64,000 nt of DNA. Origin: Paramacrobiotus metropolitanus. Lineage: Eukaryota > Tardigrada > Eutardigrada > Parachela > Macrobiotidae. Below the pieces are notes generated by a model that was not told where the DNA came from, ran no database searches, and was given only the letters and a program-made list of their open reading frames with translations. Positions 29,614-43,627 of the stretch are shown here, piece by piece. Position 1 is the stretch's first letter; each line of letters starts with the position of its first letter. The DNA lies in assembly GCF_019649055.1 (NCBI RefSeq), contig NW_026570275.1, positions 558,001 through 622,000 of the forward strand, written 5' to 3'. Position numbers and translations under genes: made by a program.

Positions 29614-32600
29614 ATGTATGGCAGTTCGATTCCCAGAAATCGTCCTCCGCCGCGTAAAATCCCTGATAATAAGGTAATCATTGGAGCGTATGAGGAGTCG
29701 AGAACTCAGACAAGGTTTAAATTTAATGCGAAAGAAATTCCATTAAATTTAATGTATATCGCCCTTAATGTTGAACCACCAGAAGCACAAGATGCATTCT
29801 GTGGGAAGTCATGGATTGATTATCAGGAAATTAAACGAGCCATTAACTCCAAAACAAGATTACCGGCCTACTTTAAACCTTGGATCGAGTACGAGGGATG
29901 TATCCCCGAGGCTTACCTGGAAGGTTTAACAGATGAGCAGTTCAAAATGGCATTGCAAGATGCAATTAAATGAAAGCCTGAATACATGGAAGATTTGGGT
30001 AGACGCAGATTAGAGGCGCAAAACGCGCATGCAGCGTCTAAGGCGACGGGAAAAACTCCCAAAAAACAGGCGGCGAATGAGCGAGTCACGCGAGGTACCA
30101 AGGAGAAAAATCCGTCCCAGGCGTCTGGTGCGATATTGGATGAACCCATATCGGAGACTCCAAGCGTGGCTGAGAGCCAGACGGAACCCCAGTCGTCCCA
30201 GTCGGACAATAACTTGATAGCGCTGTCGGCTGCGGATAAAGCGGATATCTCCGAGGGATCTGAAACAAGAGCAAGTAAAAGCATTCGCGGTGGAACAATG
30301 ACATTCCACCCGGCACAACTAAAATTACATAGCTTTGTGTCGGAAAAGGATTTCGAACAACCCGATGAGGACTTCCTTACCCAAGCTAGGGAAGTCGATG
30401 AGCAGTTAGCTGCGGCAGAAACTAACCAGGACGTGGGCTTGATAGTTCGGCAAACTATGCCCGTATTGATCCAAAGTCTCCGCACGCTCATTGCATCCAC
30501 AAAAACAAAAGTTGATGAAATGGGTAATACAGTGTCGTTAGACGCCCGTGTTGATGCGGAACGAAATGAAAAATTGAAATTCCAAAACGATTTCAATGAA
30601 ATGCGTATTAAATTCGAAAAAGAACAAACAGAAAATGACAGATTGGCCAACGAAATACGCATTGCGAATACTAATCTACATGATCTTCGACAAGCCAATA
30701 GAAATGCGGAGGTTGCGTTTAATGCAATGAAAGATGAGCGCGATACTTTAACAGATACGAACCGAAATCTGGAAAAACAGTTGGAAAACGCTCAGAGGGA
30801 TCTTTCAAACGCGAAAGCTACGATTGATGGTCTCAGTGCTCAACCAACACCGGACACTGCAAAACAAATTGCTGATTTAGACCAAAAATTGAATAAAGCA
30901 CTGAGGGATTTGAGTGCCGAAAAAGATGCGCACAAAGTCACAAATAAAAAACTGACTGATGCGCAGAATTTATCTCAAAAACTTACTAAAGATTTGGAAG
31001 ACGAAAAGAAGCGGGCTAAAGATGCGGAAGACTCTCTACAGCGTGAACTCACGCAAGCGAGAGTGCAGCTGAATAAGGTATCTTCAGTCGGCCCGATGCA
31101 TATTCCTAAGGAAAAGGATGATTTGTCCCAAAAGGAAATTGAACGGCTACAGGGTCTGTTGAACACAGAGCGAGAGAATGTTCAAAAGGTCCAAAAGAAA
31201 TTAAATGATTTGAAAAACGATAAAAGATGCAGTAACTGCGAGAACGCGATTCAAGCGATGAATAAAGCACAAGCCGATGCCTACGAAAAATCTGAAGCGT
31301 GCAACCGGTTATATGCGGAAAATGCGCAATGCCGAAAAGAATGGCATGAAAAACATGATCAGCTTACCAAGATGGAAGTGGATTTTAGGGAAGCATGCAA
31401 CGAACTTCTCCAGCTTCGAAATCCAGATACTGCTCTTGGCGGCGGGGAGAGACACTTTCAAAGGGAAGCGCCGGTAGCAACAGGAGACGTATTACGTCCT
31501 CCCGCATTTACACTATTCAATCCCCAAAATTTCTCGTCATACGTTGATCAGCCTTTAGCTACTGGCAGTAATCCAGCTGGTATTTTGCGGAGGCCTAGAC
31601 AGGAATCACGAGTCGAATTCTCGGAGGCTCACTCCATGCCACGCTCGTCTTCAGAAAGTCAAATTCCAAAGGAAACGATACCTGCTAAACAGAAGAAAAA
31701 TAGTTCGACAGATTTACGCCAGTAAATTCTAAAAAGAACAGCTGGCGAATCTGGCCGCCCGATACGTGGAGCGAAATACAGAGACAGCTCGGATACCGAA
31801 AACGAATTCGGGGATGACGTCCTTTTGGACGATGAGCACCGCCGTCCCAACAGTGCGACCAGCAATGAGTCTTCTTCCAGAAACCCACAGCTGGAGGAAT
31901 GGTTAATTAAACAGACGCAGATTTCCGACAGAACGGCGCTTACACAGGAGAGCGTGGTGGAATTAATTGCGAAACTTGCGGAAAAAGATGGTGATAAAAT
32001 GGTGGGAGGTATGAAGTTACTTGCCTTTGATGATGCTCACCCCGGAAAAATTCAAAGATGGCTCATGAATGTTGAGCAATGCAGAGCCACAAATAATTGG
32101 AATGATGAAACTACATGTCGCAGAGTAATTGGCGCATTTACTGGGCCGTCCTTTCAATGGTTTGAAAAATTCTAGAAGGACAATAAAGGCAAATCGTGGT
32201 CAGATTTCTTTAAGCCGGCTATTGTAGAGCACTTTAACGGCTCTCTGTCTAAAGCCGATATTCGCCGGAAAATGAATAATCGCAAGTTAGAATTTTATGA
32301 GCCTGTTCGCGCTTACTTGGATAGTTTCCTCCCATGGTTTGAGGAGCTAAAAATATCCGACAAAGAGCAAGTTAAAGCACTTCTTGATGGCGTGTAAGAC
32401 CACCGACCAGCTTGGTTCCGTGAAATCTATAATGCAGCGCCTAAAAATTGCTCAGAATTTGAAAAGAAACTACAAGAATGCGAAAAACTGTGGAAGCGCA
32501 TGAATAAAGATAAGAAAGCACCTGCGCCACAGAAGAGTGCTCCTGCCGAACCCGGAAGCGCTGGCAATAGCAATAATTCGAATTATGAAAATCGAGGCGG

Positions 32601-35600
32601 CCGTGGTGGCTCGTCTCAACGAGGAAATTATTATTCAAACCCGGGGGGCCGCGGAAATTATGGCAATAATCGCGGTGGATATTCCCGTTCGTACACAGAA
32701 ACGGTGATTCCGCAGCCGCAGAATTCAGTGGCTCCAGTCCAACCCGTCCTGAATATGCCCCAGCCGCAATTCGTTCCGGTTCCGGTTTTTCAACAGCCAC
32801 AATATGTTGAACAGCAACCTGTACAGTTTGCGCAGACGTTTCAACAGCCAACCCCTATGCAGACTCCTATGCCTGTTCCAGTTCAGATGATGAATCCAAT
32901 GATGCCAGTCATGCAGCCGCAATTTCAGCAGCCGGTACAGAATTTTGATCAGCAGTACCAACAGGATGGCCCTGCGAATAATAACAATTATAATGGCGGC
33001 AACAATCGGGGAAATTATCGAAATAACAATAATAATTATCGCGGACGAGGTGGTTATAATAACAATAATAAGCGCCAGCAAAATCAGAATTACCGGCAAA
33101 ATCCACAGGCCGGTAGTCAGCCTCCATTTGATGAGCGGAATATTTTAAAAGACAAATGGCGAACAAATCGCGGAGTCGAAATCTGCTTCCGCTGTCATGG
33201 CCTACATCCAGCGGCAGGTTGCACCAATCAGTTTGTCCTGTCTCGACAGTATGAGCCGTCTGCAGAATTGTTGGCCCGATACAACAACCCACAGCAACAA
33301 ATTAATATGATGGAGTTGGACTTACCGGCTGGTTTGTCTTCGCCGACGCCCCAGTGTAACAAAATGGAAGTCCAGGACTTTTCGCAGTATCCTTTAGCGG
33401 ATCAGGTGTGCCTGTTGCAGACGCTCGATGCCCAGGCTTGGTACTCTGTAATCGACATAAATTATCAGAAAGTGAAGACTATGCTGGATACAGGTTCTGG
33501 CATTTCCGTTATGTCTTTAAAAATGGCTAAAGATTTAAAATTAAATATTCACCGCTGCCCCGATCATATTAAGGGCAGGGTTGTACATACGGCTTACCAG
33601 GGTAGACAGTTGATTGAACCGTTATCGGTGGTGGTCACTATCCATGAATTTGGGATGGCTTTTGAGCACGCAATGCTTGTGAGTTCCACTTTCGATAGGG
33701 ACCACGTTGTTTTAGGTTTAGACTTTTTAGCTACAAAGCCTTTTATTCTGGATATGAATACTATGACGTGGCGTCTCTCGCGTAGACAGCCTAATGCCCC
33801 GGCATTCTTTCGTCGCGATACTCACCTGATGTCGGATGTCATCCGCTCACACGATTTTGATCCGCTAATTCCTGTGGGAGTTAAGCCGTCACCCGCAATT
33901 CCTGCATTGATGTTGACGGAGCGTATAGATGTGGCTAAAGAGGCAAAATTTGTGCCGTACGAATCTGCACATTTAATATTAGCGAAAGCCGATCCAGAAA
34001 TTTGTATCCTGCACTTACAAAAGGCTAAGCAGGAGTGGCCTCGTCCAGCCCAGTCGCCACCTGTGATAAAAGTGGCTGATGCCCCGGTGAAAACGGAAGT
34101 TAAGGAAACAGCAACCGTACAGTCTGTACAGATTAAAAAGGGATCAGATCAACGTGACGGAGAGTTTGTTCGAAGTGTTGTCCAGGAGATGATTCGTCAA
34201 TATCTCCCTAAAGCAGCCTCGGTAGCGGATGAACGCATCAGACCTGTAATCAAGAAAGAAATTCAAACAGAGAAACACCCAGAACCAAGTCAAGTTCGTG
34301 GGGGAGGTGGCGCAACAACTGTAAATAATATGCAGTTAAGTTCGCGGGGGAGAGAACAGGCGTCTTTCCAGCCGCCAATTAAAAAAGAAAAAGTTTCACA
34401 GCCGTCTCCGGCAAGCAGTCCGAGTACCTCGTCTTCGGCATCGGTCAGCCCTGTGCCTACTTCCGGCTCCAGTCAAGTTCGTGGGGGTGACGATCCCTTG
34501 CAGCTTCCGATTCAAATCTCTTCGGTAGATGCGGTGTTGAAGCAACATCCTGCAGCAAAGTATCTCTACATGGGCGTTTTAGAGAAATCAGCGAAGGTTG
34601 TCGAATGTCTTAGTATGGATAATAAGTTGTTAAATGTTATACCTGTTGAGCGTGACCGCAGGGACGTCTATGAAGTCCATGACTATCCATCTTATATGGC
34701 ACGCAATCCAAAGTTGAAGAAGTGGATGACGCCGATGGATAGGCCTCAGGATAAACAGTTGTATCCTTCGGAGCAACGTTTCAGAGATCCGCAGTTTTGG
34801 CGCGAAACTCAGCAGCAGTGTGTTGATAGCCGCATGTGGTACAAAATGTACAAAAAGCCGTCGCACGCTAATACGAATTTTACCAAGTACGAAATAAATC
34901 GGTTCATAATCTGCGAAGGGATTTTGTGTAGAGTACCTGATCACTCGGGTGCTTGCCCACGGATTTACGTGCCGCACCAATGGCGACAAAAGTTGATAGC
35001 CTGCTTCCACGAAATACTAATTCATAAGCAAGCGTATGGCCGGCATGAAAAATTATATCCGTATTTGGTGAAATTGTTTTACTGGCCAGATTGTATTATT
35101 GATATTGAACGGTACGAAAAGAATTGTGACGTGTGTCGAAATTCAGTAAATGATCGTCGGCATTTTGAGACTCTCAAGCGTACCGAACAACTACATGCAC
35201 AGAAAGCTACAGGAAAACGCAAGGTTACCTTTTCTGTTAATAATCCAGCTCCCGCAGGAGAATTTGAGAATGGTAGCTTTGTCCCCGCAGATGGCATGAA
35301 GCCCATTAACATCGGCCCGTGTCCGGTTTCCTATGAAGATAAACAGGCGGAGAAGCAAAGGGAAATAAATTCTCAAATAATTAATAACTCACCGCAGCAG
35401 GTGTATTCCGAATTTACATCAGAGGAGGCCAGAATGGCATATGACCTAGCTAAGAATGTTAATATTAACGAACAGTGGAAAATCTGGAATGAAATACAGA
35501 AACAGAAAGCGTTGAGTGAGTCTACTGCTGTTAATCTAGCACAGCCCACCGTAGGAAATTACGAACCATCACCGGAAGGTTCGGGAAGGAATTTTCCCAG

Positions 35601-38600
35601 GCGTAAAAAGTCCAGCTACAGCCGTAGAATCAGACGAGAATATGCGGAAAGAGAGGCGGCAAGTCAGATGTCTGCTGAGACAGTGCAGTCGGCACCGGTA
35701 GTGCAACAGCCAGTGGCCAAAAATTTACCGAAACGGTCACAGGACGTCCGTGAATCCACAGATATCCCGGCATGCGTATATTCCAAGGATGTCATCGAGT
35801 TGGCGTACAGGGACGCCCATCTGAAACAAGCACAGGCGCAGACGGAAGTTAATTCTTTAGAACACGATATTTACCGCTTCGAGCCAGAACCTGGCCCGAT
35901 TGACTGCTTTAAAATGGAGTTGTTTCCAGCTTCACCGGTCATAATTCAGCCCGATTCGCAGGGAATTATTCGCGCTACGACGTCTATGTCCGACGAACAG
36001 TTCATGGAATTTCATGACGAATACTTGTACACCCAGCCGTTTCTGTATGAAGGAAAAATTCCCGAAACAAATAAAAATGCGGTATTACTGGACGGCGTTT
36101 TGACGCTTAATGAGTACGGTAACTGTCGGGTCTGTGTTGTTAACGTTTCTGACAAACCACTCGTTTTAAATGAAGAAACTAACCTCGGCGAAGTCGCACT
36201 TGTTGATGCAGTGTATCAGATGGATTCCCCAGAATTTCAGGAGAGTTGCCAAGAAGCAGTTGGTGACATTTCCACCAATGAGGAAGGTGTCCCAGTGCCA
36301 GAGAAAATTACCGAGTGTGTGTTGATGCAGTCGCAGCCACCCGCCGTTAGTGTCGTTGATCCTGAAACAGAGGAAACCTTTGCGAAAATTAAAGTGGGCG
36401 ATATTTGTCCTAGTAAGGATGAATTAAAAGCTATATTTTATCAGGCAAAATCAGTCTTACCGACTGAAGCGCGCCCTGTGGGCTGTTGTACCATTTATGA
36501 GCACTCCGTGGATACAGGCACCAGTTTGCCGGTTAGAACTTCTCCGTATCGTACGTCATTCGAAGATCGTAAATGGCTCCAGGCTAAAACACAGGAAATG
36601 ATTAAAGACGGTATAATTAAGCCAACAAATTCGGCTTTGGGAAGTCCTATATGTATCGTGAAAAAGAAAGATAAATCCCGGCGTTTAACCGTGGATTTTC
36701 GTAAATTAAATGAACGATTAATGGGCAGTAGTTACCCGCTTCCCAGAGTTGACGACATATTAAATGCCCTCGATAAAGCTACGGTCTTTAGCAAGATTGA
36801 TTTAAAAAGTGGCTTTTGGCAAATAAAAATTAAACCTGAAGATCGCTGCAAAACAACAATGGTGGGAGAAGAATTCACATTCCAATATAAAGTCTTACCT
36901 TTTGGGATGAAGGACGCGCCTTCTGCATTCCAGCGCGCCATGGATTAAACGCTTGCGAACATGAAGTGGAGGAACGTGTTGGTTTTTATTGATGACATTA
37001 TTGTCTTCAGTAAAAACCTGGCAGATCATATGCGGGATTTACAGGAGCTTTTTCTGAGGCTCCAGGAATGCGGCTGGACCATTAACCCTGAGAAAACAGA
37101 ATTATTTGTAAATTCAATAACGTTCTTGGGTCATACGGTTGATCAATTTGGTATAAGCACAGATCCAGAGAAAATCCAGGCGGTAAAGGAATTCTGCCCT
37201 ATAAAAGACAAAAAGGATATATTGCGCTTCCTGGGCATGGTAGGATATTATCGCCAGTTTATTAAGAACTTTCAAGAAATCGCTGAGCCGCTTCAAAAAT
37301 TAATTCCTAAGAAAGTTACCTTCGAGTGGGGAACGGATCAGTGTAGGGCTGTGGAACAATTAAAGGAGGCCTTGGTGACGGCGCCAGTCTTGGCCCGTTA
37401 TGATCCCGAGGCTTTGTCGCGTGTTATTGTGGATGCCAGCACTATTGCGGTGGGGGCAGTACTTATGCAGTGCCCGCGGGACAAACCAACGGATGTGCCG
37501 ACCAACTGGCGTCCTATTGCATACTTAAGCCGCAAGTTGACCGAAACACAGAAAAGATTGTATTTTCCTACCGAGCTTGAAGCCTATGCTGTTATTTGGG
37601 CTCTCAAGAAATGGAAGCACTATCTTTCTGACTACCAGTTTGAAGTCCAAACCGATCATCAAGCGTAAGTATTTTTGAATAACATGCGCGATGCCGCTGG
37701 CCGCCTTGGGCGCTGGGCGTTATATATCCAGCAATTTAACACTAAACCAGTTCACATACCTGGCAAAGAGAACGTAATTGCTGACGCCTTGAGCAGAAAT
37801 CCAGGAGAGCAACCGGAACCCGACTCGGATGACTCGGATATAGAGTTTGATTATCGGCAAACTTACCCTTTTGCCGGTGATGCAGCGATGATTGAGTGTT
37901 GCTTTGCGGTTTTGGAGCGAGATTATGTGGGTATCCGGTTCGAAATGATGTCGGCTGAGGTGAAGGCAGTCTCTCAAGAAGATATGCAAGCCTTTGACGC
38001 TGATAAGGTTCAAAAGTTGATTACGGACGATAAAGCCTCTCATTGGGCTGAGGAGCAGTCTCGTGATGCCCGCATTGTCAGATGGCGACTGCTCCTGGAA
38101 AACAAAAAGGAAAAGATGTCAGAACACGAGAAGTTACATTTAAACAAATTTGTAGTAAAACAGGGCGTAGTTTACTATAAATTCGAGCTAAACCGGAAGA
38201 TTTATTATTGCATGTACGTGCCTGTGCATTGGCGCTTACAATTCCTTCAGGATAATCATGACTCACCATTAGCGGCACACTTGGGAGTTTTAGCCACCTA
38301 TAAACGGATGTATAAGTATTTTTATTGGCCCCGTATGTTCGAGTCTGTCAAAAATTATTGTGCCTCTTGCCCGGCGTGTCTTGCACAAAATCCTCTTGCT
38401 ACGGCACCGGCCGGTGCTCTCCAGTCAAACCCGACTGTTCCTCCTCGGTTAGTTTGGGCAATCGACGTTGCTCCGGCTCTCCCAACGACGGAATCTGGAA
38501 ACAAAAACATTATTATAGCTGTCGATTACGGAAGCAAATATATAGTCGCGGAGGCAGTTGAGAGAAATGATGCCGCCACATTGGCGTTGTTCTTTTATCG

Positions 38601-40209
38601 TCGTATCCTTACGGTCTTTGGCATGCCCGTACACATTACCTCGGACCGCGGCAGTAATTTTATGTCAGAAATGTTTCGAGAGCTTCTCGCTCTCGCTGGT
38701 GTTGCTCACGCACCGACGGCGTCAGGACACCAGCAGGGTAATGGACTTGTTGAGAAACGTGTAGGGGAAACCAAAAAGGCATTAGCGAAGTATGTTAATG
38801 AGCAGCAAAGTGACTGGGATATATTCCTCCCAGCACTTTGTGCTGCATTTAACAGTAAAGTAGTAGAGCGTACGGGCCGCACACCATTTTTTATGATGCA
38901 TGGCACCGAGATGCGCTTACCTGTGAATAACTTCCTGCCGTTTGAAGAGAATTTCGTGATTCCCGCTCACGTTTATGTACAGCAGATGCAGCGTGGCCTG
39001 GGTGAGGCCTTGGATTTAGTGAACGCAGAGGAGTTTCGGCATAAACTAAAAGATAAAATTAGATATGATGCCAATATATCCCATACCTCGTATAAAGCCG
39101 GAGATCAGGTTTTGGTGTACGTATTACATCGGAAAGTGGGGAAAAATCCATCCCTTATGCCCCGTTGGACGGCTGGATGGGAAATCGTCCGCCAGTCAGG
39201 GCCGGTGCACTATGTAGTAAAGAGTAATAGGCGTGGGAACGTCAAAACTGACACAGTTCATGTTAGCCGCTTAAAGCCGTATAAATTCCGCGACGTTGAT
39301 ACTATCTTACAAGATGAGCACTTACCGAAGTTGCTTGACTGTGTGGAGAAGGAATGCCGCGATGAATTAGTTGAGGCACCCGCGCCACCGCCGGTGATTC
39401 CGTCCGTTGATTCAGCATCCTCGCGCCTTGATGCTGAGTACGCTGAATATTTGGATAACCAGATGGAGGCTGTTCCGCTTTTGAAAACCCGTTCTGGGCG
39501 TGTGGTCAAGCCTGTGCAAAGACTTATTAATCAAAACAATGACAAAAAGCGCAAAAGAGACCCGTCGGTTGATGCTAAAAAGCGTTTGGTCACAAATAAT
39601 AGAGATTCGGCTATCCTGAATGTATCCCAGCCGGAAGGGGGCCAATCGGAACCAGTTGAGCCGTTAACTAGTGATTCCCTGCCCATTACCTGTAATGCAA
39701 TGGAGATTGTGCCGTCGCAATCATCGAAGTCATCCCCAGTCACAGTAGAGGACAGAATTCTTCCAGCCCCAGCTTGGGCACGTCCGATTGAGCAGTTCTG
39801 GCCTCAGGGCGTAATATCCGATGATGCCCTTGATAAACAGGAATTCTGGAAGTACCGTCAATTAGAGTGTAGCGATACCATGATCTGGGATCAGGTAGTC
39901 GATGGAGACTGCACTCTGGAGGAATCTGCATACGCGGCCTGGCATCTTCCTTTAGTTCTGAAAATAAATGGCGTTATCTGCCATTACGGCGAAAGAGAGG
40001 ATATCCAGAAAAGAATACCCAAAATTCTTATTCCTTATCAGTGGCGTAAGATTTTAGTTGAATCGGTACATCGTCGGCTACTGCATAAGTATTGTAGTAT
40101 TATTTTGCCGTATGACTACTTGTACAGAACCCTTCGGTTCTTCTGGCCGGAAATGAGGCGCGATTGTGACAATTTTATAAAAATTTGCACGCTGTGTAAT
40201 AATGATTAA
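29614..40209 (+). pseudogene. gag-pol: gag-pol, single frame with six nonsense codons (copy 2)
   Basis: The same frame runs from ATG at 29614 to TAA at 40207, 3,532 codons, without any frame shift. Nonsense codons lie at 29971 (TGA, Trp in copy 1), 31723 (TAA, Glu), 32173 (TAG, Trp), 32395 (TAA, Gln), 36946 (TAA, Leu) and 37666 (TAA, Leu). Domains are as in copy 1: coiled coil, gag capsid-like domain, N/RG-rich tail, short-spaced zinc knuckle, protease (DTGS at nt 33487), first HHCC module (34766-35142), RT (FIDDII near 36990), RNase H, integrase (38024-39290) and the third HHCC module (39785-40206). The stops sit in gag, RT and RNase H, so this copy could not make Gag or Pol by normal decoding. 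Confidence 0.9.
34478..34492 (+). promoter_or_regulatory. Candidate central polypurine tract (copy 2)
   Basis: TTCGTGGGGGTGACG is identical to the 3' PPT/U3 junction at 51914-51928, at the same place in pol as in copy 1. Related G-tracts lie upstream at 34295-34304 and 34341-34350. Confidence 0.55.
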
Positions 40210-40548
40210 AAGGCCGAGCGGCCGTGTAAATCTGTACATTTATTTTATTTTTAAATTTTAAGAATTGAAATTTTTACTCTCTACTGCATTAAATTGCCTG
40301 GAAAATTCCCAAAATTGTTTGTACGTACAGATTGACGGTGTGTATTCGCCATTGGACAGTCCGCGATGACGTAGTAGCGTTCGTTGCTCTTTTGCATATC
40401 AGCTGCGTAGGGAAGCTGCTGATAGCTGGCCGCAAATGATATTCATACCGGCAAGATCAGCGTTAGTCGTCAATTCGCTTTCAGCTTCGTCTGAGTTTGC
40501 TTTCTCTTTACACTGAGTTCGTGGCTAAAATTACTGTATATCGCTATA
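40210..40548 (+). promoter_or_regulatory. Near-invariant spacer between pol and gene A (copy 2)
   Basis: This matches 14193-14490 of copy 1 with about one or two differences in ~290 bp. Divergence resumes at about 40500, before the gene A start. There is no open frame. Confidence 0.6.
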
Positions 40549-41394
40549 ATGCATCGCCCGAAAGTACCGCCACATTCTTCCTATCAGCATGAGGATACCA
40601 CTAGTTCCTCGGAGGATTCAGTGCAGGTTTTGGCAGATGTCTTGGCCGATGTTCAGCCGCCAATGTATCCCGATCCTCACGTTGGATGGCCCGAGCCAAC
40701 GTTCGAATGGTCGACTCGCATGGTGGATTGTGGCCTTCGGCCATCTCCGTATGACTATGCTCGTGGAGGGAAGAGTTACATTCCTCCGTCTGGTCTGATT
40801 CATTGACCCTACAATCCAGACACCGATTATGTGGAACTTCATCCGGAGACTCGACTGCGTTTTCGTGGCAAGATCTATCACAATGGATCGGAAATGACCC
40901 TGGACAAATATAATCGTTTTGTCCACACTCTGGATCTGTCAAAGGATGCACACTATGCGTTGTTGCGTTACCTGCGGGTGGATTTCCGACAAGGATGGCT
41001 CATCGGGCAGATTGTTTGCGAACTTCGTCGGAACTATGGCATCAATGTCGTGCGTAACCCCGTCGAGTTCCTCACTGCACTGGATTATGTACCAGGAGAA
41101 ACCGGAGACCGCGGTGCTGTCGTCACACTGGTGGATGCGTATAATCAACACATTGAAGAAGAAGTCTCCTACGTAGACGAGCACTTACGTTTGGAAGCGG
41201 AGCAGCGCTATTTTGAGCGTTTGAATGCCGCGGATCCGCGCTCGTCAGCCCAGAAGCGGCAAGAACAGCAACAGGCCCGTTGGTTATTGGAAGAGGGACA
41301 GGAGAAACGTGGCCCTGGCAAACTGGACGCCTCGATTGCCAAGCGCCATCGCCCGCGCCGTGATGATGACGAGGACATGGCTCCTGCCGTTTAG
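40549..41394 (+). pseudogene. Accessory gene A with one nonsense codon (copy 2)
   Basis: The frame is collinear with gene A of copy 1 and is interrupted by TGA at 40804-40806, where copy 1 has serine. The part after the stop is fully open. The C-terminal basic/acidic tail (KRHRPRRDDDEDM) is preserved. Full length would be 281 residues; a short indel near 40630 makes the N-terminal acidic stretch slightly longer. Confidence 0.75.
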
Positions 41395-41986
41395 TCGCCC
41401 TGTAAACATGTACATGAGACTGTTTCGTCGCTCTCGTATATCTGCTGTACGGGTCTAGCATCATTTTAGTTTAAATAAGACGTCTTGTCGTTTACAATTT
41501 TCAGCACAGAATCCCCAGTCTTTTAGTCTTGATTCTGCCTTTTGGTGATACTGATGCCATCCTTTAACTAGCATTAAAGTTCTATAATGTGATATCACCG
41601 GATGAATTCCTACCTCTTGGCACTTGAACATCAGAATTAGTAATCACTTATAAGATCCGATAATCCGTAAAATTCAGATACATAACTTCTACCTGTCTGA
41701 CTTTTGTAGAAATACCAAGAAAAGTATCTAATGGCTTTAAAATACAATGAAAGACTTCAGCTTTCACGTTTCAACATGTAGAGTTCTGCCGTTGTTTCAA
41801 CCGCCCGAATGTCGCCAGATGTTAGGGCAGTGGCAGTCGCAGTTGTACAGCTGTTTCCGGTCTAACTGCAGTGCGTCAGCACTTTTCTTGCTCAAACTTG
41901 TCAGTTGATCTTTGCCTGTGTTCCTGCGAAATTCTAAATTTAGACTTTGGGTTGTCAGTCTAAAAATTCTATATCCTTCCGGCTTT
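41395..41986 (+). other. Spacer between genes A and B (copy 2)
   Basis: No gene. Much of it is not alignable by eye to copy 1, except the 3' block with TCAACCGCCC and GATGTTAGGGCAGT (41799-41833). Confidence 0.35.
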
Positions 41987-42801
41987 ATGATGGATCCTTT
42001 TAAGGAGCCTTTTAGTTACAAAAATGGCTTTGGCCGTATCGTTTCTGATGAGTTTGCGGAGAAACTCCGTGGTAGGTGATAGCTGGTTGTGTGTGTGTGT
42101 TTCTACATAGGCCCGCACTATGTTTTTGTGTCTGATGCGATCGTTATGGATGGAAATGATGATTTTCTTTGGTGATGACAACCCGCGTGTGTATTTGAGT
42201 TGAAGAACCCGAAAACTATGAGAAGCTGATTCGCGTGGAGGAACAACAAATCCGTGCGGATCAGACGGAACTATATTACGTTGAGTGTGGAATTTGGCCA
42301 GGACCTGATACTCTGGTCTGCCGTGCTGCTGCAGATCGCATTCGTGCGGGTTTGGATCTTCCACCGCTGCCACCGAGACCGGAATCCCCGCGCACTCGCC
42401 GTCTTCGCCGACAAGCTGAAGAGGCTGAAGAGAAAAAGCGCATGGAAGAAGAACTCTGCTGCGTTGATTGCGAGAACTTCGGCCCGGGTTATTGTGGCCG
42501 TATTCGATGGTCTGAGCCTGAAGTTAAGCAGGCAGCCGAGCCAGCGGTTGAAATGGATGAGCCTGTCCCGAATATCTGGGGATCTGGCGATTTGGAAGAT
42601 TGGAAGGAGCCCGCCTCCGATCTTGCTGACTGGTGGGCAGAGAACAAGCTGGACATCCCGGACCCACTGAAAGTTTTGCCAGTGGATATGCTGTGGGTGG
42701 ATGAAGACTTCGGTACTGATCAGAAACCGAAGAAGAAACGTAAGCACATCGTTGTGCAGCGCCACTCTCTGCGTGGCATTCCCCACAGCTATTGGAAGTG
42801 A
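41987..42801 (+). pseudogene. Accessory gene B, N-terminal half decayed (copy 2)
   Basis: An ATG at about 41987 begins ~29 codons similar to the start of gene B and then meets a stop at about 42078. The next ~130 bp are degenerate, with small indels. From about 42205 the frame is open to TGA at 42799. It includes the C-C-x2-C-x7-C cluster, two W-rich acidic motifs (DLEDWKEP, LADWWAE) and the nuclear signal PKKKRK. This copy shows the intact C-terminus that is out of frame in copy 1. Confidence 0.65.
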
Positions 42802-43444
42802 GGATTTTGCTGAACGGCCGTTTGTGCGTTTAGATAACGCTTTGATGATTTAAACTGTATGGGCTTTTTTTTTTCGTTTAAATCTCGGGTTGTTTCGTGC
42901 TTTTCCGCGTGTCTTAATAATGTCTTAGCACGCTCGTAGTGAATAATTTTACAGCTGCTGCATTGTAATCTTTAGAATGAGCGCTGTTTTGCTCTTCTCA
43001 AACAGTTGTGATAGGAGCCTAATTGTTAAAGGCTCTCTTTTCTGTGAAATGGTAATAATGCGATGGCCCTGTGGTCATAATTTTGCAGAAGCCGTCGCAT
43101 AATTTTTCTTGTGTTAATGATTGCCAATAATATTCAATTTCGGAATTAAAAAGCGTGAGAAACGGATATTTATCGCTACATGTAGTACATGCATTAACTC
43201 CGGTGTAATGAGCTGACGGCAGACCTGCCGCCGGGTGGCACTCTCATTTCATGGACTTCGCTGGCTACGAAGTACGCGGTCGCCGTGTATGGGCGGTTGT
43301 CAGTATCTTAATCTGAATGTATCCCAGTTGGTAATTTTGTTAAAATTTAATTGTTGGCAGTCTTCTGTGTTTCATTCCGCTAAATTTAGCCGCGCAAACT
43401 TTGTTCAGAGGAATTTGAGATATAGTCTCTATCTCTTAAACACT
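42802..43444 (+). other. Spacer between genes B and C (copy 2)
   Basis: No gene. A segment at about 43248-43330 is shared with copy 1. The remainder is diverged. Confidence 0.4.
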
Positions 43445-43627
43445 ATGTCACCGCCGGCTAATGAGAAGAAGAAAGCGGCCAAGCAGGCGCTGGAGAACCG
43501 TGTGACAGCGTGGACGGAGATAGTGGCGCAAAAGATGGCCGAACGCACTGAGGCCCAGCAGCGTTTCGAGCGCGGCAGAATTGCCGTCAAGGAGGCCGTG
43601 TCTAAGCTCCCTCCTAAGATTCCTTAA
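43445..43627 (+). CDS. Accessory gene C, 60-residue helical basic protein (copy 2)
   Basis: Same length as in copy 1, with about four amino-acid changes near the ends and several silent ones, so the frame is under selection. The stop TAA (43625-43627) overlaps the gene D start as TAATG. Confidence 0.75.
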   Translation: MSPPANEKKKAAKQALENRVTAWTEIVAQKMAERTEAQQRFERGRIAVKEAVSKLPPKIP